NCBI GenBank assembly: GCA_011032825.1
Contig: JAADJZ010000020.1
Location: forward strand, 372,001-436,000
Direction of reading: 5' to 3'
Length of the DNA: 64,000 bases
Source of the DNA: Massariosphaeria phaeospora
Taxonomy: Eukaryota > Ascomycota > Dothideomycetes > Pleosporales
In this document: positions 32,232-44,796 of the stretch, in pieces
Position numbering within the stretch: position 1 is the stretch's first letter
Layout: every line of letters begins with the position of its first letter
Position numbers and translations under genes: made by a program
The notes under the pieces: generated by a model
What the model was told of the DNA's origin: nothing
The model's input: the letters and a program-made list of their open reading frames with translations, nothing else
Databases searched by the model: none

Positions 32232-33346
32232 CTATTTTGCCTCTCTCTCAACATCTTGGCTACTCATCGCCCCACTTCCTGTGCTGTCGACGCTCTTCTT
32301 CCGTCGTCCAAAGCAGCTGCATCCTCCAAGCTTCGAGTCGTATCCTTCGCTGAAGCACAATCCAGGATGGAACGCGTTGAGTGCGAGTACCGCAGCGCCG
32401 ACGATGGCTCCCTCTAGTCCGATGAAATAGCTCTGGGTCTTGATCAACCGGCCATTCCACCCCTCGCTCAGCTCAGCAACACGATAGACGGAACGCGTGA
32501 AGATGCAGAGCGTAGCGAACGCAAGTGCAGCGAGAAATCCTTGGAATGCCCAGCTTGATCGTAGTCTGGCATGCGTTTGATCGAGGGCGTTTTGTGACCC
32601 AAGTTCTTTGATACGACGGTATGTGCGCAGGGTGAAATCAAGAGCGAGGATGATAAAGATCAGGAGCGTGACGACTTGGATGGTGAGACCTGCGATCATG
32701 ATGTTGTTACCCACAGTAGGGTCTTTGTCCTGGTGCGATGCGGAAGAGGCGATGCCACCACCTGCTGCTTGAAGCATGAGGGATGCAAGATCGCAAGGGA
32801 TGAAAATGCGCGGGTAGGACAACGGCGCGATGCGGGAATTGTGCGCACCGAATGTGAGGACAATACGGGATAAGCAAAGGTAGATGCCGGCAGCGAGGAA
32901 GGCGGGAGCGATAGTCAAGCAGATGATTTGAATTAAGAACGGGTTCTAAGCGGTTGGTAAGTGCATATTCGGGTACTTTTGACTCGCAGAACCATGATAG
33001 CGGACCAAATACTTACTTCGGCAAAGGGATTCTTGTAGCTCAACGACCGGCCAATATATCCTATCACTTCCAGAGCACATCCAGACACCATGGCTACGGT
33101 GAAGCCCAGGAACCGTCTTGAGAAAGCACCCTGTGCGATGAAAAGAACAGTCGAGAGACCGAAAAGGGCGGCAAACATGGCGTTAGCGGGCAGTGAGGGC
33201 CTGTAACCCCAGAAGGATAGCTCGAGGGGACATGTTTCTAGAGTACAAGTGTCGCGAAAGTTCTTCCGGTCGTTGTAGGATTCCTCTGTCTCGCGGGCCA
33301 CTAGCTCCAGCGCCCTAGAAAGGAGGTGATGTGCTAGAGTTGCCAT
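32232..33346 (-). CDS. RTA1-like seven-helix membrane protein
   Basis: Exon 1 is 33346-33017, the intron 33016-32946 (GTAAGT..CTTAG), and exon 2 32945-32232, giving 347 residues. The ATG at 33346 is preferred to a GTG 9 bases upstream. A Cys-bearing extracellular N-terminus (CTLETCPLELSFWGYRPS) is followed by about seven transmembrane segments. RTA1-family motifs are present: FWGYRPSLPAN, GCALEVIGYIGRSLSYKNPF and APAFLAAGIYLCLSRIV. The tail is Ser/Lys-rich. Fungal RTA1/RSB1 proteins are linked to resistance to 7-aminocholesterol and to export of long-chain bases from the plasma membrane; the specific ligand is unknown. Confidence 0.9.
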
Positions 33347-36282
33347 GGTGCACACAGCGAAATATGGTGAGAAAGCGGATATGGAATAAACTGGGTGGCA
33401 ACGACGCTTTATCTGAACAATCTGGAAGGGCCTTGGGGGGGGGCGAAGTACGGCAGAGATTACGTGCCGCGAAGGTACTCCGTATGGGGGCGATATGATG
33501 TTTAGGTTGGCGGATGATGTTGAAGTAGCAAGATGTTGGTAGACCCAAGAGGGAGGTTCAAAGAGAAGAAATGGCCAGCAAGAACTGCAACAATTTAGCT
33601 TACCGGTCGTCTACTTAAGGCTGCCATCAAGGCTTGAATGAACATCGCTTAGAGTCAGATTGTCATCATCTCCGCCGATGCATCTCGAACGTTTCGTGTC
33701 GATGGCTGGGCCAGCTGCGGGTGCGATTGGCCGACTCTGCAAGCGACGTCGATGATGAGAGTGCTAGCTCGCGCCATGGTCCGCTTTGGGCGCCGGCTGC
33801 TGCGGCTTCCGAGCTGTCTGTCTTCTAGCGTCACCTCGCTTGGAGCTGCGACCCGGTGAACGGCTATAAGGCTGAGGCGGCCGACGAGATCGAGAATGGT
33901 TTCGTTCTAGGCCCTTCACCGGACTCTCTTCACATGACACTACAACTGCCCACAGTACCTGTCGAACAGCTTCCTGTTGTACACTTAGCTTGGCGACACT
34001 GCGAATCGGTCGCCGGCGTCATGAAGCCACAGCTGATGCAGAGGTTATCAGGAACAAAGATATGTACCCGGAGTGCCATCACCGTTCTTTGTCCGCGACC
34101 AAGCCACGTGAAGCGCGGTCCAAGTGCCCTGTTTAAAATCAATGCCTACATTCAGAGCGAACGGCACACTGTGGTCAGATGAAAGCCAGTAGTGAGTGAA
34201 GAACGAAACTTGGTATATGATATCGAGGATCACGATCCTGCTGGTATTACAACGACTGACACCACAGTCGGAAGGAAAGAGGAGCAGTTAGTGAGCCCGA
34301 CTCGGCATCTCTATACATGCGCCTAGTCCGTAGTGAAGTGAAGTGAACTGGACGAAAGGCGGACGGGAGTTTGTGAGGTGAATACGCAAAAGTTACCACC
34401 GAGGACTGGTTCTGGCGCTTTCAGGCTATGACGCGCCAATCATGCGCTCGCCGTACGGAGAATTGCTGTGACCGGTGTCAAGAAGATGCATGCGGCGTGG
34501 ATAACCACCCGGTTACCGAAAGCTTTCACGCCGTGCCATACTGCCCCGCAAATAGCCTGAGTTTTGTTAGCATTCCCCAGTGACATTCATAATGGAGGAT
34601 TGGAATATAGCGCAACACGTACACCTATACAAAAGGCACCCCCAGAAATCACTGAGAGGAACCCAGGGGCAAGGGTCTCTGAAGTGAATCATAAGGGGAG
34701 CTCAAGGGTGTGGTGATAGAGGGGACGTGGGGGAGCTGGAAGGAAGGACCTGGCGGGGTAAGCCGGCTGCCAAGCCCACGTGAGCAGCTCTCAATGTAGG
34801 TATTGGTTGAGTAGCTAGATACTGTCTAGAAATTATTTGGCTGTACACTCTCTAGAGGTATGCTCAAAGCGATACTGTACCGGATAGATGCTGCTGGTTA
34901 GGCGCTGCAACGCCTTGATGTGACGTACGTACACGAGTCGGATGCCCGAGAATAGAGCTGTGGGCACTATCATTCAACCAGCTGGAGTAATGACCGCTAA
35001 CAACTCAAGCCTGTGATGTATACTGGATTGTTCCGAGTCCCTCAGGGCCATGAGCCAGATACTTCTTGTGGTCTCTCATTCGGAAATCGTGTCAAAGAGA
35101 AAATGCGTCCCATCCAAGACCAGAGGATTAGTGTATTTTTCCCCATACCTCGTTTTTTGCATCTCAGTAAAGATGAAGCGTATGTTGTGCATAGGTAATC
35201 CGCAAATTGACAGGCCCATGGTCGAACCTGGTACTGCCGACCTTGGCATGTTTGGAACCAATATCTGAAGAAATGCAAAGCCAGACCTGTCAGGTCCGTT
35301 ACATCAAACTGCGACAGTGACATACAGCCTTACGACGTCTGCATCTCATTCCCAGGCTGATGTGCGGCCATTCCATGAAACGGCAACGGTCTTGGTCCAA
35401 AGATTTCGAGGCCTTGTCAGCAGCACAAGAGATGAATGCAGCGGCTGCGCCTAAAGTTCAAAAGCAATTGAGACGCCGGTATGCATGTCAAAGCGTAACA
35501 ATAGCGGGACAGGGGCAACAAGACAAAAAAAAGGAGAGATCGAGACAGCGAGAGTGGCGAAATGGGGTTTGAAGGAGGTTGCCGGGAGAGATTACCAATC
35601 CCCTTTTGACTTTAGCGCCATAGCACGGCCTTCTGTAAGACCGTCCTGCAAGTCAACGTCGACATCCCTCCCACCGTCGGTATACGATCCGGACTATTTT
35701 CCATCGTCATACATCTCCCCCTCGAGCTGACAGCTTTGACCGGAAGCGTTTGCTCGTGTGCTGGTCGTGTTGCCGGTTCGATAGGCTTCCGAGACACTCC
35801 ATTCTGCCTACGTGTGTCCTTGGCAATTGGCGAACGTGTACTCGTCCATTTCTGGATTCTGATCTCTCAACCTCTTCCCCTCACCGAATACGACTGCTGT
35901 TGGGTTGCTATCATCAGCTTGAGCGCGGGTGGCTCACATAACAGTCTCAGTGGCACAGCATCTCCCGTCAGTCAAAATACCGAGGAAGGGGGCGGGGCGC
36001 CCACAAGTACTGATTAGCGAGCAGCTCCGGCACTGTCGTCTGCGCACGATTCATCCGAGAGGTGTGTATAGTCTCAAATTCGACTGGAAAACACAAGGGG
36101 TCAGCAGCGGGAAAAAGAGCCGGCGGGGGGAAAGGTCACTCGACAAGCTAACAGCAGGCAGTTGCAGACGCCATCGATCCTACCCCGAGCGAAACGACGT
36201 CGACGCTGGTGGGACGGGAAGGGAAGGCGCACACTTGCACGGCGAGATTGGTGCCTGTGGGGAAGGCTCGAGGCTCGCCACC
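33347..36282. other. long intergenic region
   Basis: About 2.9 kb. Apart from the remnant at 33611-33963 no supported gene was found; short ORFs lack domains. Confidence 0.5.
33611..33963 (-). pseudogene. remnant of an Arg/Ser-rich coding exon
   Basis: A minus-strand frame reads EESPVKGLERNHSRSRRPP and YSRSPGRSSKRGDARRQ, then PAPKADHGAS, a TAG, and HSHHRRRLQSRP and GGDDDNLTLSDVHSSL before its end at 33611. The same frame is kept on both sides of the TAG. It looks like an SR-rich nuclear protein fragment broken by one nonsense codon. No start was found; family unknown. Confidence 0.3.
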
Positions 36283-38188
36283 ATGGCAGCGGCAACAGCT
36301 GGTAAGTCGAGGGGTCGTTGCGGGACCGCCGCAGCTTCTCTGAATTTTGTCCTCTCCCTGCACCCTCTATCATGGTCTTCGGAGGCGTATTCCACACCGT
36401 TGCTGCATATCTGACATTGCTCCTCGAATCCGCAGGCTACGAGTGGTCGCACTCCTCGCCGCTGCGCTCGTCCCCGGACACCGTGTCTCCGATGTACCCA
36501 GATCGGCCCATCCGCCCTCTGCCCACACGCCGCCTCCGGGCCCGCCTGTCGCCCGAGCAGGCTGACTCGATCGTCTTCCCGCCCGCTCCAGCCTCCGCCG
36601 CGCCGCTGTTCAACTTTCCATACTCGGCGGCGGAGCGGGGAGGGCGGTCAGTGAGTCAGCGGCGGGGCGAGACGGACCACCACGCCTGCCACTGCGGCCA
36701 CACGCACTCGGAGGTGGAGAGCGAGGAGGACGAGGAACTGCCCCCGTCTCCGAGCTACCACGCCAGCCGCCACCCGCCGCCACGAACCGTCCTCTACGGG
36801 ACCGGTGCCTATCCCAAGCCCGCCGCTTCCACGTCATCCTCCGCCGACGGCTACGACTCTTTCGAGAACACAAACAACAAGAAGAAGCGCAAGATCCCCA
36901 ACATGGGCAGCATGAGCACACACCACACCGCCCTGGCGGCAGAAATGGCGAGCATGGGCATTTCGCACGCCCACGACGCCACAGGGCTCGAAGACGGAGA
37001 TGGGTCGGGTCGCTACTACGCGTCGGCGCCATCCACGCCGCAACACAGCAGTACAGGTACGGGCATTGCGGGCGCGGGCAGAGGCCGGTTTGGTCGATCT
37101 GGGTCTGGGCGGTCAGAGCGGCGGGTTCTGGCCACATCGACGAACCTCGTCAACGCGAAGGCGAGCAGCAAGCGTACGAATCCCTTCAGCTTCATTCACT
37201 CCGCTTCGGGGTCTTAGCTCCCAAAACTACGTCCGTGCGCTGACTATTTATTCTAGGACCTCCCGACCAGGGCGGCATCATCTCCAACGCAATCGCCAAC
37301 GCACAGGCAACTACACCCCATTCCGGCAGCGAGAACGTGAGCTTGCTCCAGCAGGAAGCTGCGAAAAACAGCGCCAACAAGACGCAGTTTACCTTCACGT
37401 GCGGCTCGAACTCGTCGAACAAGATGGTGTGGCCAGGCCAAGAAAACGGCGGGTATCCAGAACCTCCGGGCTCGTATCCGACGGCAGCGCCAACGCATCC
37501 CCAGACTGCGCGCGCTCGGCCCCCAGTCCGCCCGGATGCACCCATGGTCTCGACCCAAGGCACCCAGACGAGTCCAAACATCAACGGCGCGTCCCAACCA
37601 CCTGCCGGCAAGGCTGCACCACCGCAGAAGGGCGGCCAGCCTACTCCGCAAGCACCGGCACCGCGGAAGCCGCGACGTAGTGCTTCCAAGCTGTATGTTA
37701 TTGCTGCCCGGAAACGTCGAATCCAGCAAGAGTACAACAACTTCCACAGCCCTCCGAATCCCATGTGGATCTGCGAATTTTGCGAGTACGAGGACATATT
37801 TGGCAGACCTCCGGAGGCTCTGATCCGGCAATATGAGATGAAGGATAGGAAAGAGCGCAAACGTGCGGCTGAGAAGAGACGTTTGCTGGAAAAGGCTAGG
37901 ATGAAGGGTCGGAAAGGAAAGAAGGCAAACAAGAAGGCACAGAACAATGCCAACAATGCCCAGCAGAACCAGAACCCCCCTCCAGGCGGCTATGACAGAC
38001 GCATGGATGACGGCGTGGATGGTCAAGAGGAGGATTACTACGATGACGAGTACGACGACCCAGCCGTCCAAGCACCCGTCAGACCGTGTGAACATGCGCA
38101 CTGCCATCATCACCACCACCCAAAGACTCCAGCGCTACCTCCCGATGACTTGCGCGGATGTGGCAGAGCTGTCGCCAATGGTGCGTAA
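36283..38188 (+). CDS. conserved fungal protein, disordered with a basic coiled-coil C-terminal part
   Basis: Exons are 36283-36301, 36436-37173 and 37257-38188, giving 562 residues. The start ATG in GCCACCATGG has a consensus context; the first exon codes only MAAATAG and is followed by a 134-bp intron (GTAAGT..CCGCAG). The second intron is GTACGA..TTCTAG with a GCTGAC branch. The protein has RRLRARLSPEQADSI, a His/Cys patch (HHACHCGHTHSE), MWICEFCEYEDIFGRPPEAL, then KDRKERKRAAEKRR and a C-terminal CEHAHCHHHHHP. The Cys/His clusters could bind zinc or copper. I recognise it only as a conserved mould protein of unknown role. Confidence 0.75.
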
Positions 38189-39310
38189 CTTGGGGACATG
38201 ACGGGGTGGGCCGTCTTTGTTCTCGCATTATCCTCTATCTGTGCTCTGTTCTATTCCATTCCGACCACGGTCGAGGCTTTCCACGTGTACTATCAAGTTC
38301 AGGCCTTGGTGTCACCGGTCCCCGCTGGAGCACCGTCAGATTAGCAAGTCTCTCGAGTCTTACTTCGGGCTTGCAAGTGTCGGCACTAGTATTTGTGCGC
38401 AATACTCCGTCACTTTAAGTGTGCGTCTCGGGTGACGGTAGCCACAATTGGCATGTTATATCGGACCTTTTGGATACCATTCTACCACCAACCGATTGGT
38501 GGGAACACCTCGGCCTGGGAAAAGCTTTTTTTCCTTTCTTCATTTGCAGCGTCTCAGCATCCCATACATCATCCAGCATTTCCCCGGAGCCCGTCTATCT
38601 CAGTCATTTCCGTTCCCCGATTCACCACCATCCTGCATCCACCAACGACTACACAATAGACCGAAAACCCCATACTATTCTACGTCTGGCGAGATGAAGC
38701 ATCCCCATCCCCACTCTGCATCAGAATGTCAAACGATTCCTCGATGGACTAGATACTTAGCCGTTGGAATGAAGACCCGAACGTCTGCAACCGACAAGAA
38801 CGATAGGATATAGCGAGTAAGGCTGTCTTATCGTGGAAGAAGTTCGACCATACTTGAGCGCGCCTGGTAAAACAACTGCTGCCTACGGCGAATTATTCTA
38901 CTTTCATGTAGCATAATAATTGACACCTGTCTGTCTCCTCATCCCGTCCGTTGACGCGATCTGTTCGTGATGCAATCCACAAATCTACACTGACAAGTAG
39001 CTAGGCTGCTCTAGTGAGCTTTTTCGTTTAGTAGACCTATGGCGATCATCAGAAAGCAAGACACTGTGTGTAGTGGCTGTGAGTCTTGCATTGTGCACCA
39101 CGCCTTGGTCGCCCGAAGGTGTCTCAAAACACAAACAACCTCAGACTGACATTGTACTTGCACAGAACGAACCACTTTTTAAGACATAAAACCACTCTCT
39201 TCGCCCCAACCAAAGACAGACCAGATCAGACCAGAGCGACCTACTCACCCTCAGCAAAAATAACCATCTCTCACACATACCACCTCATCCCCAGGCACAT
39301 CCAATCCACC
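38189..39310. other. intergenic region
   Basis: About 1.1 kb of 3' and 5' flanking DNA. Overlapping short ORFs show no domain. A C/A-rich 5' UTR-like stretch precedes 39311. Confidence 0.5.
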
Positions 39311-40399
39311 ATGTGTCAATTCATCTACCAAAGCCACGCCTATTGCCCCCACCGCACCCTCCTCACCAGCCCCCAAACCACCGTCCTCTGCGACCTAGCT
39401 CTGAACTTCAACCTCCGCCAAGGCATCGACAGCGCACCCGTCTCCTGCATGCCACTCTCCCACAACCCCACCTCCGCCTCTCAGATCGCGTGGCACAACC
39501 TAGTCCTGACCCCCTGCCCCGCCTGCCAGCCCTCCGACCTCTCCGTCGAAGCCGCCTACCTCGCGCCGCCGCCCTCGTCGCGCTCCACATACTCCGTCTC
39601 CAACATCGAAGCCGTGCAGCGCCTAGCGCGCGACGTCGACCGCCGCGCCTACACGGCCGCGCAGCACATCGCCTTCTTCCACGAGCCGCGCATGCAGGCC
39701 GTGCTGCCGCTGCTCCGCAACGCCTGGCTGCGCGCCTGGCTGTCCGGCCAGGACCCGCATAATGACCGCTTCGCTGCGCTGTTCGGAAATGCGCTCGGCG
39801 AGGCGCGCGACTGGGCAAGGCATCTTCGGATGTATGTGGAACTCGGGGCGCCGCGCGATATGTTCGTGAGGGGGTATGCGTTTGTCAAGGAGATGCTTGT
39901 GAGGGCTGCGGAGAAGATACGCGCGTTTGGGGGCTTGATGCGTTTGTTGTGGGAGATGGATGAGGACGAGCAGATGGGGTTGGAGCGCGCGGCGGGGGAG
40001 TTCCGCGGATGGGTGCAGGGCGTGGATGAGGATGAGGAAGTGCAGGGGCGACAGCAAGTCCCTGCGCAGTTTGCGTATCTGAAGTTCGACGACGACGAGC
40101 GGCTTGTCAGCAGCATGCGCCACGACATGGAGAAGTCGCGAGATGTGGTGCATGAGCATGAGCGTCCAGCCGTGCGCGTCCGCGGCGCCAGCCAAGTCAA
40201 CAACGCTCTCTGTGACGTCACGTATGCGGCGGTGGTGCATAAGTCGCCAGCTGCACATACACATTCACATGTGCTCGCTGTGCCGAAGCGCGCGCTCTCG
40301 CCGTCTGCGCTGCGGTCGCCGCCGCCGGGCAAGAAGCGCATGCTGAACTTTAAGCGGTTGAGCGTGGGGATTGAGCCGTATGATGAGCGGTATGATTAG
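39311..40399 (+). CDS. conserved Pezizomycotina protein, Cys-rich N-terminus, helical core
   Basis: Intronless, 362 residues from ATG in TCCACCATGTG. The N-terminus MCQFIYQSHAYCPHRTL and later TPCPACQPSDL have Cys/His pairs that may form a small metal site. The middle is Ala/Arg/Leu-rich and strongly helical (RMQAVLPLLRNAWLRAWL). The tail is basic (PPPGKKRMLNFKRLSVG). The upstream frame is open but the consensus start decides. Function unknown. Confidence 0.75.
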   Translation: MCQFIYQSHAYCPHRTLLTSPQTTVLCDLALNFNLRQGIDSAPVSCMPLSHNPTSASQIAWHNLVLTPCPACQPSDLSVEAAYLAPPPSSRSTYSVSNIEAVQRLARDVDRRAYTAAQHIAFFHEPRMQAVLPLLRNAWLRAWLSGQDPHNDRFAALFGNALGEARDWARHLRMYVELGAPRDMFVRGYAFVKEMLVRAAEKIRAFGGLMRLLWEMDEDEQMGLERAAGEFRGWVQGVDEDEEVQGRQQVPAQFAYLKFDDDERLVSSMRHDMEKSRDVVHEHERPAVRVRGASQVNNALCDVTYAAVVHKSPAAHTHSHVLAVPKRALSPSALRSPPPGKKRMLNFKRLSVGIEPYDERYD

Positions 40400-40664
40400 A
40401 TTGAGATATGGGTCCATAGGTAGATTGATGCGGCATACAGCAGGCTGTTAGTTAGACAGGATAGGAGTGTGCTTTTCCGGCGGGCTTGCTGCGGGTCAGT
40501 GGGCGCGAGGGTGGTTCTCCGGTTGCAAGACGATTGAGGAGTAGGGTTAGAATTCAATGGTAAAGGTGCTGGTTGAAGATTGTATTGATTGATTGATTGA
40601 TTAATTGATTATTTCGTTAATGTGAGTTGTAGACAGTGACGCACTAAAGTAAACTCGATCAGAC

Positions 40665-42173
40665 TTATGTAAAAGACGGGATATTATCCGGACGACCAGG
40701 CCATATAACCTCCAACTCAATCCTTTCCAGCTCATCCAATTCCTCCAAACTCGGCTCCCCCATAGTCCCTCCAAGACTCATAACACTGCGCCGGAACCAC
40801 AGCGTAATGTCCGCGGCCTCGAGCGCCGCCCACGGAATCCGCGTATGCCACGAGTAGTCGTCATCATACTCCCGCAGCCAGACCTCCTTGAGATTGACGA
40901 AGTACGTATGTCGCGAATCAGCGAGCTCCTGCAGCAGGGGGATGATCTCGTCGTTGACGTGGTACATGTCGAGGACCTGCAGGCTGGCGGGCAGCTTAGT
41001 CGTTATGCGCGGGGGGCTGGCGGGCAGCTTCTCAGTCCGGTACTGTATGTATGAACTGCCCCAACTCCTGGCCTCGTCGACGATGGCCTCGGAGTATTTG
41101 AGCGCCCACTGCGGTAGCAGGACGGATTTCAGGCAGGCGAATTGCCGCAGTCCAGGGGATGGCGCTGGGTAGGGGACTTCCGAGTAGATCCTCCCTTGGT
41201 CGATGCCGCGCTCGTTGGGAACCCAGAGTTGCAGATGCTCCAGCGTTGGCGACAGCGACGCCATCATCTTGTATAGATTGCAGAATGACGCTTGGTCCCA
41301 GAGAGCCTCGGAATCGGGGTACGCAGTCGACGCCGCGAACTCGTTGAAGTATTCTCCCGTCCGCCGGAGATAGCCATACTGAGCATAGCCGGGCAGCTGC
41401 AGCCGGAACTTGGTCAAGCGGTCGAACTTTCGCAGGAACATGGTCAGGAGCGTGTCGTCGTCGTCGTCGGGCCTCGGAAGCAGGACTGAGCCGTTGCAGT
41501 TTAGGGTGAGTTCTCGGACCTTCGAAGACAGCGCGTCCGTGGAAATGCTTGGGCGAAGGAAGATGTTCCCGAGCTTGAGCGTCTGGAGGCTAGGCAGCAT
41601 GCACCAGTTCCAGTGGAGCTCTGCGTATGGAGAAAGAGACAGGTGTTTCAGTGACGCGAAAACGGGTGCGGATAACAGCGTCGAGAGACCTGCGTCGTGT
41701 AACGAAAAACATGACAGTGCCCGCTCTTGCACATCCAACCGTGTGAGATTGGTGGCTAGATGGATGAGCACGGTCATGGTTGTGTTGATATCCCACTTCT
41801 CCAAGTCCTGCCAGTCATCTGGGCGTAGTGTATCGGCTTTTACACTGTCCAAGATCCGACTGACGATAGCTTCACGATCATGCGACGCGCTACGCTGCTT
41901 CTTGAAGGCTTCGTCCCACCCCGTATTCTGGCCGATCTCGAGAGACCGCACTTTTGGTAGGAAATTTCGACATTGCAGAAGTGTGCGTGTGAAGCGGATG
42001 AACTTCTCCCAGGTGTTGATCACGGAGATGTCGTTATAAAGGGCTTCCTGCGCGGGGCCTCGGAAACGCCTCGAAGCCAGCGCGAGCATCCGAAGATCTT
42101 GGTGCGGTAGATTTGATCCGATTTTGAGCAATAGCTCATCGGTGAGGTCACTGAATTGAGCCCTCGCCTTCAT
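40665..42173 (-). CDS. F-box protein with leucine-rich region
   Basis: Intronless, 502 residues. An F-box occupies about residues 8-48 (FSDLTDELLLKIGSNLPHQD, then LALASRRFRGPAQEALY). Leucine-rich steps follow (LPSLQTLKLGNIFL, TLEHLQLWVPNE, SLQVLDMYHV), as in F-box/LRR substrate adaptors of SCF ubiquitin ligases. Substrate unknown. A TATA box lies about 135 bp upstream of the ATG. A (TGAT)n tract is found at 40585-40610, just beyond the 3' end. Confidence 0.85.
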   Translation of the reverse strand: MKARAQFSDLTDELLLKIGSNLPHQDLRMLALASRRFRGPAQEALYNDISVINTWEKFIRFTRTLLQCRNFLPKVRSLEIGQNTGWDEAFKKQRSASHDREAIVSRILDSVKADTLRPDDWQDLEKWDINTTMTVLIHLATNLTRLDVQERALSCFSLHDAGLSTLLSAPVFASLKHLSLSPYAELHWNWCMLPSLQTLKLGNIFLRPSISTDALSSKVRELTLNCNGSVLLPRPDDDDDTLLTMFLRKFDRLTKFRLQLPGYAQYGYLRRTGEYFNEFAASTAYPDSEALWDQASFCNLYKMMASLSPTLEHLQLWVPNERGIDQGRIYSEVPYPAPSPGLRQFACLKSVLLPQWALKYSEAIVDEARSWGSSYIQYRTEKLPASPPRITTKLPASLQVLDMYHVNDEIIPLLQELADSRHTYFVNLKEVWLREYDDDYSWHTRIPWAALEAADITLWFRRSVMSLGGTMGEPSLEELDELERIELEVIWPGRPDNIPSFT

Positions 42174-42597
42174 TTTCTTCTGACGTTGCGATAGGCGATG
42201 GGGAAGGTAGTGGTAGGTTGCGGCCTAACGGGGTGCCTTGTGGTCTTTGGCTGTGTGTGCTGGACGCGAGGTATTGTGTGGACAAAAGAATACTCGAGAG
42301 AAGAGAGGTTTTATATAGTCCTGGGGAACAGCTGACCAGTGCGTAAAACTTCGAGTGGAAAAGTGATACTTATCGAATGACTAGCCTGTCACGGCTCGCC
42401 GGATGACATAACGTTCGTACCGAGAGAAAGAGGTTATCACTTATCCCTGCCACTTCCGTGGCTGAGTACGTGCTAGTGACTGGAAAGGCCTGCTTGAAAA
42501 ACGATCCAGTCAACTGCCAGGGAAGATTACAATGTAATATACGATCCTCTATCCGCTCGGTAGTGCGGAGCACCAGTATATCGACCTAAGTGCTCTT
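42174..42597. other. promoter of the F-box gene and 3' flank of the phosphoesterase gene
   Basis: 424 bp between two minus-strand genes. A TATA box is at 42309-42317; nothing else seen. Confidence 0.5.
42309..42317 (-). promoter_or_regulatory. TATA box TATATAAAA
   Basis: Reads TATATAAAA on the minus strand, 136 bp upstream of the F-box gene ATG (42173). Confidence 0.5.
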
Positions 42598-44796
42598 TTA
42601 AGAGCTTCCTATCCCTGCACCTACAGGGCAGTTGGGCACATTCCCCTGCCAGGCAATCCTGGCATAGGCCGGCAAGTAGCTGTTCGTGGTAAAGCTCTTG
42701 TCCAGATAATACACTACGTCGTTATCTTTATAGTCCCCTCCTACATCTGGCTGATTCAGTGCATCAGTAACATCGCGGGCGATGAAATCTAGCATAACTA
42801 CATCCACGCTCTCAGGAGCCGTTCCATCCGCTGGGAATGACCCATTTGCTTGCAAGTTCTCAGGCTGTGGAAACGCGGGAATTGTCGAGTGCACTGTATC
42901 GTCTCCGTCCGTACCAAAATCGTCGGTCGTCGTGTATCCAGGTGAGGGAGTTGTCGATTGGCGACGGATTAGACGTCCGCCTGCTTTGGATCTCTTCTTC
43001 AGCCCATCATAATCATGAGTTAACGGAGGATCGATACAGATATCCCGATCCGCCAAGACTGGCGAAAAGTTGAAGTCGGCGGTCGCTAGGTCGCGCTTCC
43101 TTTTCTCAGACGCGCCGGCGTTGAGAATGTCGAGGACCTTCGAGGCTTGCGCATATGGCACATTTGGGATAAACTGGAACGCATCCGTAAAAGGTGATAC
43201 TATATAGGAGTCGTCGAGCGTGAAGGGGCCCTTGGCCAGATCGAATCGGACACTGCCGGTGTTGATGATAATGATACGTGGAATATCCTTGCGTGTATCG
43301 TTTACGACGACGGTGGACAGCGCTATTTGCAAGAGCTTGAAGATGTTCCCTTCCTCGAGAAAGGGCTTACAGACTTGGCAGTACGTTCGCGGCGCGCAAC
43401 CATACAAATCTGTGAGGTTGAGCCTCGCTCGCGCAGAGGTGATCTCAGATGTCACTGCTAGCCCTTTCAGAGTGTCGAATGAAGTATAAGGCTGACTGCC
43501 CTCCGCGTGATAAGAGAATGTCTGGCGGTTCCAGTCCAGATACCGCCGCGCGTAGCGCAGATTCGACGGCGTAGTAGAGATAGGGACGCTTGCGTTTCCG
43601 GTTCCTGTACTTGGAGGCGCAATGGCGCTTCGGGTAGGGTTTGGAACGCCCTTAGGGTTCTTACTCGCTGTGCATGTCGAAGATTTGATGCCAGACACGG
43701 CCAGCCATCCCAGCGTCTCGCAGTATCGCCCTGATTCAAGCCCTGTGGCTTTGTTGTCATACACGACGAAGTCCCTGATGTGTGTGTGACCGCCGAAAGC
43801 CTGGATTGGCACATCTGGCCTTATCTTGCGGATGGTGTTGAACAATGTGCCAAAGGTACTGCTAGTCACATTCGTCCGCACGGGATTGTGTCCGATGACC
43901 ACAAACAGATCGACTGGTTCGGTATAGTTGACTGCCTGCAGGAACCACTGCTCTTGGACCAAAGACGCTGCCTTGATGACCTTGGAAACATTGGAGTTGC
44001 CGGTGAAGTCAAAGAGGACGCCGAAAGCCATGATCCTCAGCCCTGGAAGTGTCAGCGTATACAAATTTGGTTCTAGCGGTACATACCTTGCTCGGTCGTG
44101 AAATACCGGTACTTGGATCCAATGTATTCGAACTGTCCCGTCGCTGGGTTGATAATCTGCACATTGCTAGTAAGGTATCTGTCACCATAGACTTTTGAAA
44201 AGTTGCTGAAGGTTTGGTATGCGATTTCTGTTACGTAGAGCTCATGGTTTCCAATAGTCAAAAGATCGTAGTCAATGTTCTCAAAGATGGCGTTGGAGAT
44301 GTTGCCGTTCGGGGTTGTGGCGTCGGTCAAACCAGCGCCATCATGCAGGTCCTGCATCCGTTAGCCACGCCGTCTAGTCGATAGAATATCCACGCGTCAT
44401 CTCGGATAACCCCTTGATTATGTCCGTGTCGCACAGTCACAGAATACGCACCCCTGTGTCAACCATGAGCATGTCCACGCCCAGATCTTGGGCCTTCTTC
44501 TTCATATGCTTCGTGAAGCTCACGTAGTCTCCCCAGTCTGCTCCGTAGTTCTGCTCTTTGATGTGCCCCTCCAGCCAGCCATGCGTATCGGTGGTATGTA
44601 GGAAGTTGATCTGACCCCATTCAAGGGGACCTTTCGGACCTGCTGTCGCATTCTGAGCATCAGGCTGCATTCGTCGGACATTACGAGTCAGTACAACATC
44701 ATCGCGCAATGGTCCGTAGCAGCCATGACTCCCTCCGCAGGCGAAAGAAAATCCAACAAGAGAGGAAGCCGTAGCAAGCGTAGAGACACGCATCAT
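42598..44796 (-). CDS. secreted 5'-nucleotidase-like metallophosphoesterase
   Basis: Exons on the minus strand: 44796-44452, 44351-44087 and 44042-42598, giving 684 residues; introns are 100 and 44 bp. A signal peptide (MMRVSTLATASSLVGFSFA) precedes a calcineurin-like phosphoesterase domain. Metal ligands appear in order: HTTDTHGWL (D-x-H), DTGDLHDGAG (GD split by the first intron), GNHELY (GNH), VVIGHNPVR and GGHTHIRDF (GHTH). The C-terminal domain has IIIINTGSVRFDL, like the substrate-binding domain of 5'-nucleotidases, and several N-glycosylation sites. It resembles yeast YHR202W and fungal secreted or vacuolar phosphoesterases. Substrate inferred to be nucleotides or related phosphoesters. 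Confidence 0.88.

Noticed and set aside
36318..36435. N-terminal extension MVFGGVFHTVAAYLTLLLE before YEWSHSS
   Set aside because: This is the 134-bp intron read through; a consensus ATG (36283) and GTAAGT/CCGCAG sites give a better start.
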